A stretch of 25,253 nucleotides of DNA, taken from NCBI GenBank assembly GCA_041913505.1, contig JAYSFC010000048.1, forward strand, positions 1-25,253, given 5' to 3'. Every line of letters begins with the position of its first letter. Within the stretch, counting starts at the first letter, position 1. This stretch comes from JAYSFC01 sp041913505 (GTDB taxonomy: Bacteria > Pseudomonadota > Gammaproteobacteria > Burkholderiales > Burkholderiaceae_C). The notes under the pieces are model-generated. The model had not been told where the DNA came from and searched no databases. It worked only from the letters and a program-made list of their open reading frames with translations. The translations under genes were made by a program, and so were the position numbers. Of the stretch, positions 6,803 to 14,404 are shown one piece after another.

Positions 6803-9800
6803 TCACGGAGCGGCTTGGAGTGGAAGGGTTTCGATGCACAACTGCTGCGGTGCCAGCCCACCGGGGTGTACCAGTTCGAGCCAGGGGGCCGGGGTATGGG
6901 GCGGCTGCAGGGGCACGCGGACGGTGATTCCGGCCAGGAAGGGCAGCAGCGGCCGCAGGCGCTGCGCCAGTGCGGGGCCGGCGTGCGGCAGCACAACCTC
7001 GTCGGGGCGTGCGAGCTGCAGCGCAGGCAAATCCCAGTCGATCACCATGGCCGCAGCCGGGGCCGTGCCGGACAGGTGGGCCAACGCCAGTGCGGTGCCC
7101 CAGAGGCTGGAGGGCTCCGCCTCCAGCGGCGGCGGGTCTTGCTCTGTGGAGTCCGTCAGCAGCGCAGTCAGGCGGCCCCGGTAGCGCTCGCGTGCGACGC
7201 GTGCCAGCGCCAGCAGGGCAGCCGCAGGGTCGTCGCATTGCAGCATAGGCCGCCAGCGGGGCAGCTCGGGTGGCAGGACGGCGCTCATCACTGCCCAGGC
7301 GCCTTGTGCGAAAGCCTCGCGCGTGCGCCGCTCGATGTCGGCCGTGCTGTGCGCGCTGTCTGCAACTCCCGGCACCACGATCAGTGTGCCCGCAGGATCA
7401 GGCGTGGTATCCAGGGCCAGCCGGGTGCAGGCCCGGTGGGCGGCCGGTGGCCCTCCCACCCAGGCGGCTCTTGCGATGGCAGGCAGCTCGCCCGGCTGCC
7501 ACAGCAGGGTGTTGCAGGGGGGATCGGGCTCGGGAATGGCCCAGCCGCGCAGCACGGGGGCACTGCGCAGGTCATCGAGCTCGATGCGGGGCCACCCGGC
7601 TGCGGTCTGTGCCGCTGCCGCTTGGATCAGGGCGGGATGCACGCTGTGGGACAGCAACTGGGTGTGCACCGGAGGGGCTGTGGTGGACGCTGTGGGTGCT
7701 GCTTGCGGGGTGATACGCCAGAGCCGCGCCCTGGCGGGCAGTTGTTCAAACCACTGGCTCAGATGGGCGCGCGTGGTGGGTGTGTCGTGGCAATGCACCT
7801 CCCAAGGCCCGTTTGCGTGGGCGGCGATTGCGGGTAGCCAGTGTCGCGTTTCGGGCGTGGGGGCGCTGGGGGCTTGAAGCGTCCACGGGGTGACCGGTGG
7901 GGTCGGGTCTGCGGGCGGCTGTCCGGTGTGCAATGCCGTGATTCTGCGCAGCGTGGCCAGGTCGTAACCCAGCAGGCGCAGTGCTGCCAGGCTTGCGGCG
8001 AGTGTGGGCAGGCCATCCGCATCAAAGGGCGGGGGTGCATGGGGGGCGTGTAGCCCCTGCGCCAGCAGGTGCCATTGGCCCTGGGCATCGATCCAGTACA
8101 GCGTTTGCGGGTGCGTGTGGGCGGGAGTCCACACCACGGCCTCCCCGCCGCGGGCCACATGCGCGGCCAGCCCGTCGGGCAGTGTGCCGGCCTGCTCCAC
8201 CCCCGCAATCGGCAGCTGCGAGCAGGCCGGAAGGTGCGCCGCGGCTGTACTAAGCCGCTGCGATGCGGCGGGGTAGACCACCCCGCACAGGCTTGCATCC
8301 ATAACCAGCCGGTACAGGCGCGCTTGCAGGTCGGGGGTGTGCAGTTCCTGTTCCAGGTCCGGGAAGGCCCCGTCCTCATCGGTGAAGATGGCCACGGAAT
8401 GCTGCGCTACGGGCAGTCCTTCGCGGGCCAGGGTGGACCAGGACAAAGGCAGCACCAGCGCCTCGACTTCGTCGCGCGCGAGCCAGGCGCCGGCCCAGGC
8501 GCGCGCCAGGCCATGGTAGGCCGGCAGGGCTGTGGGGAAGGGGGCATCCAGTGCGTCGGGGGTCTGCGCGTCGAGGCCTGCCATGCGCAGCGTCCGGCAG
8601 GCGTGCTGGGCCCCCTGCTGCTTGTGGTAGCGGCCAACCAGGGCCACGACGGGAATGTTGCCGTGCTGCCCCGCCGGGATGGCGGTGCGCCACATGGCGC
8701 GTGCCACGGGCCGGGGCGTGCCGAGATCAGGGAAGCAGTTGACGTCTATTGCCGGGCCCGCGTTGATCTCGACGATGGCGGTGCCCGTGCCTTGCCATGG
8801 CTGCGTGATGTCGGGGCAGACGAGATCGATGCCTGCCATGTCGAGCTGCACGGCCGCCGCTGCTTGCTCGGCCAGGCGGGCAAGCGAGGGGTGCAGCTGG
8901 TCGGTGACGTCCTGGGCCAACGAGGCCGGGCAGGCCGCCTTGCGCAGCACCACGGTCTGCCCCACGGGGGGGACCGTATCCGGCGTAACGCCCTGGCCAT
9001 GCAGGGCCTGCAGGGTTTCGGGGTCCATGGCCACAGGCTCGTTGAAGATGCCGTCCCGCCCGAGCTGCACGTTGGCGGTGGCCGAGAGTTCGGCTACTGT
9101 GCTCCGCCCGTCCCCGGTTACGGTAGGGTGCAGGCGCTGGGCCGCCGCGATGCAGCGTGAGCCGATCACGAGCAGGCGGTAGTCATGCCCGAGCACCTGC
9201 TTTTCGAGGATGAGCTCGCCATAGCCGTCGGCGATCAGCGGGAACACGCGCTCGATTGCGTCGGGGCCGGTGAGCATGGTGTACACCCCCTGGCTGGCCC
9301 GCGACCCCGAAGGCTTGAGCACCACAGGGTAGCCCATGCGCGCGGCCTGCTGTAGCGCGTCCTGAACCGAGGCAACGCGGCATTGCGCAGGCACAGGCAA
9401 CCCCGCGCGTGCCAGTGCCGTGCGCGCACGTACCTTGTTGCCCGCAAGATCCTTGCCGATGTGGCTGGTCGATGCCGTATAGGCATTGGCCGTGATCCGG
9501 TGCCAGCGCCCCTGGCCCACCACGTACTGCGCACGGTGGATGCCGGCGCCCACCTCGCAGTGCAGTCCCATTTGCCGCGCGGCCAGAATGCGGTCCTGGC
9601 TGTAGAAGTGGCTGGGGCGCGGCCACAGATCGCGCAGCCCCCTCCACACCAGGGCGTCCCAGGCGGGCGCATCGGGCAGGCCGAAGGCTGCCTGCGTGAG
9701 CGCGAGCGCGAGCTCCATGAGCGGCAGCGAGGATTCGGGGTGCATGATTTCGACGGTGACCTCGCTGGAGCATGCGTCGATAGGGGTAACCTGGTGCCAG

Positions 9801-10069
9801 CTGACGTGGTGCCGGTACGCCCGCTGCAGGCCCTGCGCCAGGGCCGCGAACACGTGGGCGGGCTCCTCCGAGTCGAGTTGCGGCGCGAAGGGGCGTGCGC
9901 CTGTAAGCGCATGGGGGAAGGCGGCGAGGCGCTCGCGCAGCATGCCGAGCGATGCCGGTGCCAGTCCGTCGTACGCGAGCACGGCATGGAAACACGCGTG
10001 CCATGCCGCGATGCTCGGACCCACGAACAGTTGCACGGCGGCAAGTTGAATACGGGGCTTCACGGTCAT
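6803..10069 (-). CDS. Cyanophycin-synthetase-like ATP-grasp protein with degenerate Mur-ligase modules
   Basis: 1088 aa, about 200 longer than usual CphA. Residues 150-230 match the CphA lead-in (IHRAQYVVGQG, TSHIGKDLAGNK, AGLPVPA). An ATP-grasp domain follows (about 205-460): YPVVLKPSGSRASQGV, LILEKQVLGHDYRLLVIG, HPTVTGDGRSTVAEL and the metal site VVEINAGPA (433-440). The CphA Mur domain should then start with a GTNGKTTT P-loop; here the position reads GRYHKQQG (479-486), and the Mur C-terminal DYAHNP region reads VHCHDTP. Residues about 860-1035 faintly resemble a second, MurF-type module, also without a P-loop. The ATP-grasp half looks functional: ATP-dependent amide bond formation. The Mur half probably lost catalysis. 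It is third in a leftward run, 42 bases after lapD and 4 before the toroid-like gene. It is not ordinary cyanophycin synthetase, since no cyanophycinase is present and the second ligase site is dead. Confidence 0.85.
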   Translation of the reverse strand: MTVKPRIQLAAVQLFVGPSIAAWHACFHAVLAYDGLAPASLGMLRERLAAFPHALTGARPFAPQLDSEEPAHVFAALAQGLQRAYRHHVSWHQVTPIDACSSEVTVEIMHPESSLPLMELALALTQAAFGLPDAPAWDALVWRGLRDLWPRPSHFYSQDRILAARQMGLHCEVGAGIHRAQYVVGQGRWHRITANAYTASTSHIGKDLAGNKVRARTALARAGLPVPAQCRVASVQDALQQAARMGYPVVLKPSGSRASQGVYTMLTGPDAIERVFPLIADGYGELILEKQVLGHDYRLLVIGSRCIAAAQRLHPTVTGDGRSTVAELSATANVQLGRDGIFNEPVAMDPETLQALHGQGVTPDTVPPVGQTVVLRKAACPASLAQDVTDQLHPSLARLAEQAAAAVQLDMAGIDLVCPDITQPWQGTGTAIVEINAGPAIDVNCFPDLGTPRPVARAMWRTAIPAGQHGNIPVVALVGRYHKQQGAQHACRTLRMAGLDAQTPDALDAPFPTALPAYHGLARAWAGAWLARDEVEALVLPLSWSTLAREGLPVAQHSVAIFTDEDGAFPDLEQELHTPDLQARLYRLVMDASLCGVVYPAASQRLSTAAAHLPACSQLPIAGVEQAGTLPDGLAAHVARGGEAVVWTPAHTHPQTLYWIDAQGQWHLLAQGLHAPHAPPPFDADGLPTLAASLAALRLLGYDLATLRRITALHTGQPPADPTPPVTPWTLQAPSAPTPETRHWLPAIAAHANGPWEVHCHDTPTTRAHLSQWFEQLPARARLWRITPQAAPTASTTAPPVHTQLLSHSVHPALIQAAAAQTAAGWPRIELDDLRSAPVLRGWAIPEPDPPCNTLLWQPGELPAIARAAWVGGPPAAHRACTRLALDTTPDPAGTLIVVPGVADSAHSTADIERRTREAFAQGAWAVMSAVLPPELPRWRPMLQCDDPAAALLALARVARERYRGRLTALLTDSTEQDPPPLEAEPSSLWGTALALAHLSGTAPAAAMVIDWDLPALQLARPDEVVLPHAGPALAQRLRPLLPFLAGITVRVPLQPPHTPAPWLELVHPGGLAPQQLCIETLPLQAAP

Positions 10070-10111
10070 GAGAGGCTTTCGTGCTGACAGGCCTTGGTCG
10101 TTGAGAGGTTG

Positions 10112-12028
10112 CTACTGGCGAAGGCCCGGGCCAGTGGCGCCGTCGAAGCCGAGTTCGGCGAGCAAGGGCAGATCGGTATGCGCCTCCACCCCCACCGCGA
10201 TGACCGCAATGCTCAGGGTGTGCGCCAGCGCGCAGAGCCCCCGCAGGAACTCCTGGTTCCCCTTGTTGTCGGCGATGCCGTGCACGTAGCTCGGATGGAT
10301 CTTGATGTAATCCAGCCCCAGGTCAGCGAGCCGCTCGCCTTGCGCGAAGCGCTGCCCGAAGTACTCGATGCCCACGCGGCAGCCCAAGCGCTTGATTGCA
10401 CGCGCGAGATCGCGGAACGCATCGAAATGCCGGAACACACCGTACTCAGGCACCTCGAACAGCAGGCGCTTGCAGATGTCGGGGTAGGTCGTCAGCAGGT
10501 CGGCAAGCTGGCGGCGGAAGCCGAAATCGGCAATCGTGTCGGCTGAGAGGTTCACGGCGATGTCCCCCTGAGACTGGCGCAGGTGCTCGATGGCCAGTTG
10601 CACCACCTTGAGGTCGATGGGGGCCGTGAGGTTGAGGTGCGCGGCCATGGGCATGAAGTCGCCCGCGCGCAGCGGTGGGCTGGCATCGTCGGTCTGCAGT
10701 CGGATCAATCCCTCCTCATGGATGGGGGCCTCGCCGTCACCGCCCACCACGGGGTAGAACACGAGCGAGAGCCGGCCTCCGCTTACGGCCTCGGTCAGCA
10801 GCGTGCGCCATTGGTCGGTGGGGAGTACCGGGTGGGCATCGCCGTCTTCGCTGGCGTACCAGTTGTTGGGGCCTTGGCTCTGCGCGCGGGTCAGAGCCTC
10901 GTCAGCATGCAGCAGCAGATCGCTCAGCGACTGGCCGCGCTGGTAGCGCACGGCGGCTACATGGAAGAGCTCCGGTGCTTCGTGCAGCCACGCGGGCAGC
11001 CACGCATCGGAGAGGCTGCGGTGGATGTCCGTCGCCGCCTCGGTGGCTGACATGAGCGTGGGGCAGACCACGGCAAACTCCGTGCCCTTGAGGCGGCCCG
11101 CGCGCTGGCCTGGCCGTCCGTCGCCGTTGGCGCGCAGCGCCTGGCCCAGGCCTTGCAACAGGCTATTGACGCGGGCGTGGCCCAATTGCCGGTTGAGCAG
11201 CGCCAGGTCGGTCAGCTGCACCAGCACGAGGCTACCCACGCGCGCGAACTGCTCGCCATGCAGGATTTCCTGCAGGTGCGACAGGAAGTACTCGCGGCTG
11301 GCCAGGCCCGTGACTTCGTCGGTCGTGACCTTCTTGCGCAGGGCCTCGAGCCGGGCGGACTCTTCGGCGAGCATGGTCTTGAGGCGCGCGACCATGCTGT
11401 TCATGGCCTGCACCACCTTGCGCAACTCGGGCGTGCGCGGTTGCGCGATGGTCAGGAATTGGCGCTGCGCGATGGCCTCGGCCTGGCCGACCACGTCGCC
11501 CAGCGGTCGCAGGATCCAGCGGATGAGCCAGGTGCCCACGAGCCCCGCCGCGATGCTGAAAAATACAAACCAGGCGAGCAGCTCGCGCGTGGCGTTCCAG
11601 AGGCTCTGGTAGGCGTAGATGTCGTGGCTCGCGAGCGTGATCGTTCCGTACTGCTTCCAGCCGTCGGTGATCTGCGCGCGGCCGGGCTCGGCACGCAGGG
11701 GCACGAGCTGCACGAACCAGCGCGGTGCGAGCGTCTGCTCTCCCGAGAAGTTCTTTTCGACGATCACGGCGCCGGTGGGCGACACGATGCGGATGAAGCG
11801 GTAGTGGCCTGCGTCGAACTGTGCGGCAACCTGCAATTCCACCGTGACCGGGTCCTTGTCGAGCTGCGACAGTGACAGCGCGAGCGAGGTCGCGTTGTCG
11901 ATGTTTTTCACCTGCAACGCGCTTTGCAGGTAGTCGCGTGCGGACAGCACGCTCACCACCACGCTGCAGCCAAAGGCCAGCGCCATGACCAGCGCCACCG
12001 CGATCCAGAGCTGTTTAGTGAGTGTCAT
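10112..12028 (-). CDS. lapD: LapD-type c-di-GMP receptor (degenerate GGDEF-EAL)
   Basis: 638 aa inner-membrane protein. TM1 (about 7-29), a periplasmic domain of about 120 residues, TM2 (about 150-170), HAMP (to about 222), then GGDEF and EAL domains. The GGDEF signature is degenerate (LKGTEF, 313-318). The EAL domain reads EGL (439-441), and the catalytic DDFG is replaced by EYFG, so it should bind but not make or break c-di-GMP. In LapD family proteins c-di-GMP binding lets the periplasmic domain sequester LapG, protecting a surface adhesin from cleavage. The ATG at 12028 has a good AAGGGAG site. lapG is 33 bases upstream in the same run, the classical partner. The adhesin substrate and the type I ABC/membrane-fusion genes are not visible here. 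The unusual point is that the downstream genes encode the ATP-grasp/toroid/kinase set. Confidence 0.93.
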   Translation of the reverse strand: MTLTKQLWIAVALVMALAFGCSVVVSVLSARDYLQSALQVKNIDNATSLALSLSQLDKDPVTVELQVAAQFDAGHYRFIRIVSPTGAVIVEKNFSGEQTLAPRWFVQLVPLRAEPGRAQITDGWKQYGTITLASHDIYAYQSLWNATRELLAWFVFFSIAAGLVGTWLIRWILRPLGDVVGQAEAIAQRQFLTIAQPRTPELRKVVQAMNSMVARLKTMLAEESARLEALRKKVTTDEVTGLASREYFLSHLQEILHGEQFARVGSLVLVQLTDLALLNRQLGHARVNSLLQGLGQALRANGDGRPGQRAGRLKGTEFAVVCPTLMSATEAATDIHRSLSDAWLPAWLHEAPELFHVAAVRYQRGQSLSDLLLHADEALTRAQSQGPNNWYASEDGDAHPVLPTDQWRTLLTEAVSGGRLSLVFYPVVGGDGEAPIHEEGLIRLQTDDASPPLRAGDFMPMAAHLNLTAPIDLKVVQLAIEHLRQSQGDIAVNLSADTIADFGFRRQLADLLTTYPDICKRLLFEVPEYGVFRHFDAFRDLARAIKRLGCRVGIEYFGQRFAQGERLADLGLDYIKIHPSYVHGIADNKGNQEFLRGLCALAHTLSIAVIAVGVEAHTDLPLLAELGFDGATGPGLRQ

Positions 12029-12061
12029 GCCGGGCTCCCTTCGATGGTGATATGGACGGCG

Positions 12062-12751
12062 TCACAAGCCCTCCTTGCGCATGCGCTCGAGCACATCGCG
12101 CCAACGTGACAAGCGCACCGTCGGATCGCCCAGCGGCGCGGCGGCTCCCGCCGCCCACAGGCCGCTGCTGTTGAAGCTGAAGACGGGCGTGAGGTCGGGG
12201 CGCGACGAGGCCGGGCGAATGGTGCTGATCAGGTTGTCGAGCACCATCGGTTCGTCCGTGGGTTGCTGGTAGTAGCCCAGCACCATGTGGGCCTCGCTCT
12301 TGGTGCTGCTCGCGCTGCCGATGCGCGCGCGCACATAGATGAGCCGCAGTCGCTCGTTGGGCACACCCATCAGCAGCAGTGTGGAGTATTTGGCGATGGT
12401 GAAGTCCTCGCAGTCGCCAGCGCCGCGGCCCATGGTTTCGAGCGGCGTGGCCCAGTAGTCGTTCTGCTGCCAGATTGCCATGTCGGTGTCGAAGAGGAGG
12501 CGGCGATTGAAGAACTCGTTCACGCGAGCGAGTTTGTCCGCTTCGCCCAGACCCGACCCCTCTGCGATGAGGCGGCGCCAGGCAGCCACGGTTTCCGCGG
12601 CCGCGGGGCCGTAGCGCTCCAAGGCCAGGCTCTGGGTCTTGTCGAGGTCCGGGGCGGCCAGTACCCACGGCAGCATCGCGGCGCCAGCGAGCGCAGCCCA
12701 CCAACGGCGCCAATATGGCCGTATTAACCAATAGTTTTTGATTAATGACAC
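12062..12751 (-). CDS. lapG: LapG-type periplasmic transglutaminase-like cysteine protease
   Basis: 229 aa from a GTG at 12751; no strong ribosome-binding site is seen. A signal sequence is visible: Arg-rich start (RPYWRR), then a hydrophobic segment ending LAAPD near residue 33. The bacterial transglutaminase-like Cys protease triad is present: Cys114 in GAGDCEDF, His155 in EAHMVLGYY and Asp172 in LDNL. Acidic residues around the Cys (DCED) fit the calcium-dependent LapG family. LapG cleaves the N-terminal retention region of LapA-type adhesins when c-di-GMP is low and LapD releases it. It is first in the leftward run, with lapD 33 bases downstream, and diverges from a TolC-family gene across 144 bases. 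The target adhesin is not recognised in the window. Confidence 0.93.
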   Translation of the reverse strand: MSLIKNYWLIRPYWRRWWAALAGAAMLPWVLAAPDLDKTQSLALERYGPAAAETVAAWRRLIAEGSGLGEADKLARVNEFFNRRLLFDTDMAIWQQNDYWATPLETMGRGAGDCEDFTIAKYSTLLLMGVPNERLRLIYVRARIGSASSTKSEAHMVLGYYQQPTDEPMVLDNLISTIRPASSRPDLTPVFSFNSSGLWAAGAAAPLGDPTVRLSRWRDVLERMRKEGL

Positions 12752-12792
12752 GTTGATGTTGGTGGGTGCGAGCTATGAAAACGCCGCTTTTT

Positions 12793-12805
12793 TTGCATTT
12801 TGCAA
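12793..12805. promoter_or_regulatory. Inverted repeat in the lapG/tolC-like divergent promoter region
   Basis: TTGCA-TTT-TGCAA is a perfect 5-bp inverted repeat with a 3-base spacer, in an AT-rich stretch between the divergent starts at 12751 and 12896. It lies about 29 bases upstream of the proposed -35 of the tolC-like gene. It could be an operator shared by both units; no regulator can be named. Confidence 0.35.
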
Positions 12806-12833
12806 GGAAACGCGTCCAAAAAACACAAAATGT

Positions 12834-12862
12834 TTGCGCCCCTCCGGTGCGCTGCCTATAGT
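12834..12862 (+). promoter_or_regulatory. Probable sigma-70 promoter of the tolC-like gene
   Basis: A -35-like TTGCGC (12834-12839) and a -10-like TATAGT (12857-12862) are separated by 17 bases. Transcription would start near 12869, giving a leader of about 27 bases containing the GGAGG site at 12887-12891. Confidence 0.5.
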
Positions 12863-12895
12863 CGATCGAGCCATAAAAAACATGCTGGAGGCCCC

Positions 12896-14380
12896 ATGAG
12901 ATTCGCACGAACGCTAGTAGGTTTTGCTGTACTGACCGCGACGGGAGCTATCGCGCAAACGGTGCCCCAACCTCTGATCGAGGCTGCGCGCAAAACCGTG
13001 GTTTCCAACCCCGATGTGCAAGCCCGGTGGCGAGCGTTCAACATCGCCGATGCGGACCGTAGCGAGGCGCGTGCGGGCTACTTTCCGCAATTCGATGGAG
13101 TGGTGGGGGCTGGGCGGGCGCGCAATGTGCGCCCCTTGGCGGGGTCCACAGGGTGGTATGGATACCGCACGTCGACGCTCACGCTCAACCAGATGCTGTT
13201 CGATGGCTTCTTCACGCGCAACGAGGTTGCCCGGCTGGGCCATGCGAAGCTCACGCGCTACTACGAGCTGGCGGATGCTTCCGAGTCGGCCACGCTCGAG
13301 GCCGTGAAGGCCTATGCGGACGTGGTGCGCTACCGCGAATTGGTGGAGCAGTCCAAGCTCAACTACGGCGAACACAAGCGCATCACGGCCCTCATCGAGG
13401 AGCGCGTGGCCGGCGGCGTGGGCCGCCGCGTTGACCTGGAGCAGGCCGTCGGTCGTCTGGCCCTGGCGGAGACCAATCTCTCGACCGATTTGGCCAACCT
13501 GTACGACGTGACGGCACGCTACCAGCGCATCGTGGGCGAGTTGCCCGGGGAAGACCTGCCCACGTTCGACGAACGCCTGCGCTTGGGCGGCCTGCCCGGT
13601 TCGCTGGAGGACACGGTGCGCCAGGGCATGGACGCCAGCCCGGCGCTCAGCGCCGCCGTGGAGAACGTGCGTGCCGCCGAGGCAGGGGTCGCCTCGCGCA
13701 AGGCGGCCTACCTGCCGCGGCTGGACTTCCAGGCCAGCCAGACTTGGTACCACAACCTGCTGGGCGAGCGTGGCCCTTCGCGGGACACCCAGGTGGGGCT
13801 GGTGCTGAGCTACAACTTCTACCGTGGCGGCGCGGACGATGCGCGCAAGACCCGGGCTATCGAAACCCACAGCCAGGCGCTCGACCTGCAGGAGAAGGCC
13901 TGCCGCGACGTGCGCCAGAACCTCGTGAGCGCGTTCAACGATGCGCAGCGGCTGCAGGAGCAGATGGGCTTCCTGGTGCAGCACCAGCTGTCGACCGAAA
14001 AGTCGCGCGAAGCCTACCGCCAGCAGTACGACATCGGCCAGCGCACCTTGCTGGATCTGCTCGATACGCAGAACGAGTACTTCCAGGCCAGCCGGGCGTA
14101 CATCAACGCGCGTTTTGACCGCGTGCTGGCACAGGGCCGCGCGCTGGCCTCGATGGGGCAACTCATGGCATCGCTGGGCGTGGCGCGGGCTGACATGCCG
14201 TCGGCCAACGATGCTGGGCAGGAGGGCGATGGCGCGCCGCCGCGCACTTCGGACATGTGCCAGCAGGCCACCCCGCCCACGATGACTCTGGAGCAGGCGC
14301 GGTCCAGCGTGGATGTGACGACGCCGCGCCCGCGCACCTACACCCTGCCGCCGAACGAACCCCCGCCGCGCAAGCCCTGA
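12896..14380 (+). CDS. TolC-family outer-membrane channel protein (LapE-like)
   Basis: 494 aa from ATG 12896, which has GGAGG 4 bases upstream and starts a clear signal peptide (MRFARTLVGFAVLTATGAIAQ). The frame is open upstream to 12800, but that extension would hide the signal peptide. Two outer-membrane-efflux repeats are seen: an N-terminal half with NPDVQARW, ARAGYFPQFD and LNQMLFDGF, and a second half with SPALSAAVENVRAAEAG, AAYLPRLDFQ, LVLSYNFYRGG and, near the end, YDIGQRTLLDLLDTQNEYFQA, a hallmark TolC segment. The C-terminal 65 residues are Pro/Ala-rich and probably disordered. TolC trimers form the outer-membrane duct of type I secretion and efflux systems. The divergent lapG-lapD pair suggests a role like LapE in adhesin export; the ABC and adaptor partners are outside the window. 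Confidence 0.92.
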   Translation: MRFARTLVGFAVLTATGAIAQTVPQPLIEAARKTVVSNPDVQARWRAFNIADADRSEARAGYFPQFDGVVGAGRARNVRPLAGSTGWYGYRTSTLTLNQMLFDGFFTRNEVARLGHAKLTRYYELADASESATLEAVKAYADVVRYRELVEQSKLNYGEHKRITALIEERVAGGVGRRVDLEQAVGRLALAETNLSTDLANLYDVTARYQRIVGELPGEDLPTFDERLRLGGLPGSLEDTVRQGMDASPALSAAVENVRAAEAGVASRKAAYLPRLDFQASQTWYHNLLGERGPSRDTQVGLVLSYNFYRGGADDARKTRAIETHSQALDLQEKACRDVRQNLVSAFNDAQRLQEQMGFLVQHQLSTEKSREAYRQQYDIGQRTLLDLLDTQNEYFQASRAYINARFDRVLAQGRALASMGQLMASLGVARADMPSANDAGQEGDGAPPRTSDMCQQATPPTMTLEQARSSVDVTTPRPRTYTLPPNEPPPRKP

Positions 14381-14402
14381 GGCGGAGCCTCTCTCCTCAG
14401 GG
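14375..14402. terminator. Hairpin between convergent tolC-like and mpl genes
   Basis: A perfect 8-bp stem CCCTGAGG (14375-14382) / CCTCAGGG (14395-14402) with a 12-base loop includes the stop codon of the tolC-like gene. It lies in the 24-base gap between convergent genes. There is no good T-tract on either strand, so termination is only plausible. Confidence 0.4.
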
Positions 14403-14404
14403 GG

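Noticed and set aside
6803..10069. True cyanophycin synthetase (cphA)
   Set aside because: ATP-grasp part fits, but the Mur P-loop is lost, the protein is about 200 residues too long and no cyanophycinase is nearby.
10112..12028. Active diguanylate cyclase or phosphodiesterase
   Set aside because: GGDEF reads GTEF and the EAL catalytic DDFG reads EYFG; the LapD receptor role fits better.
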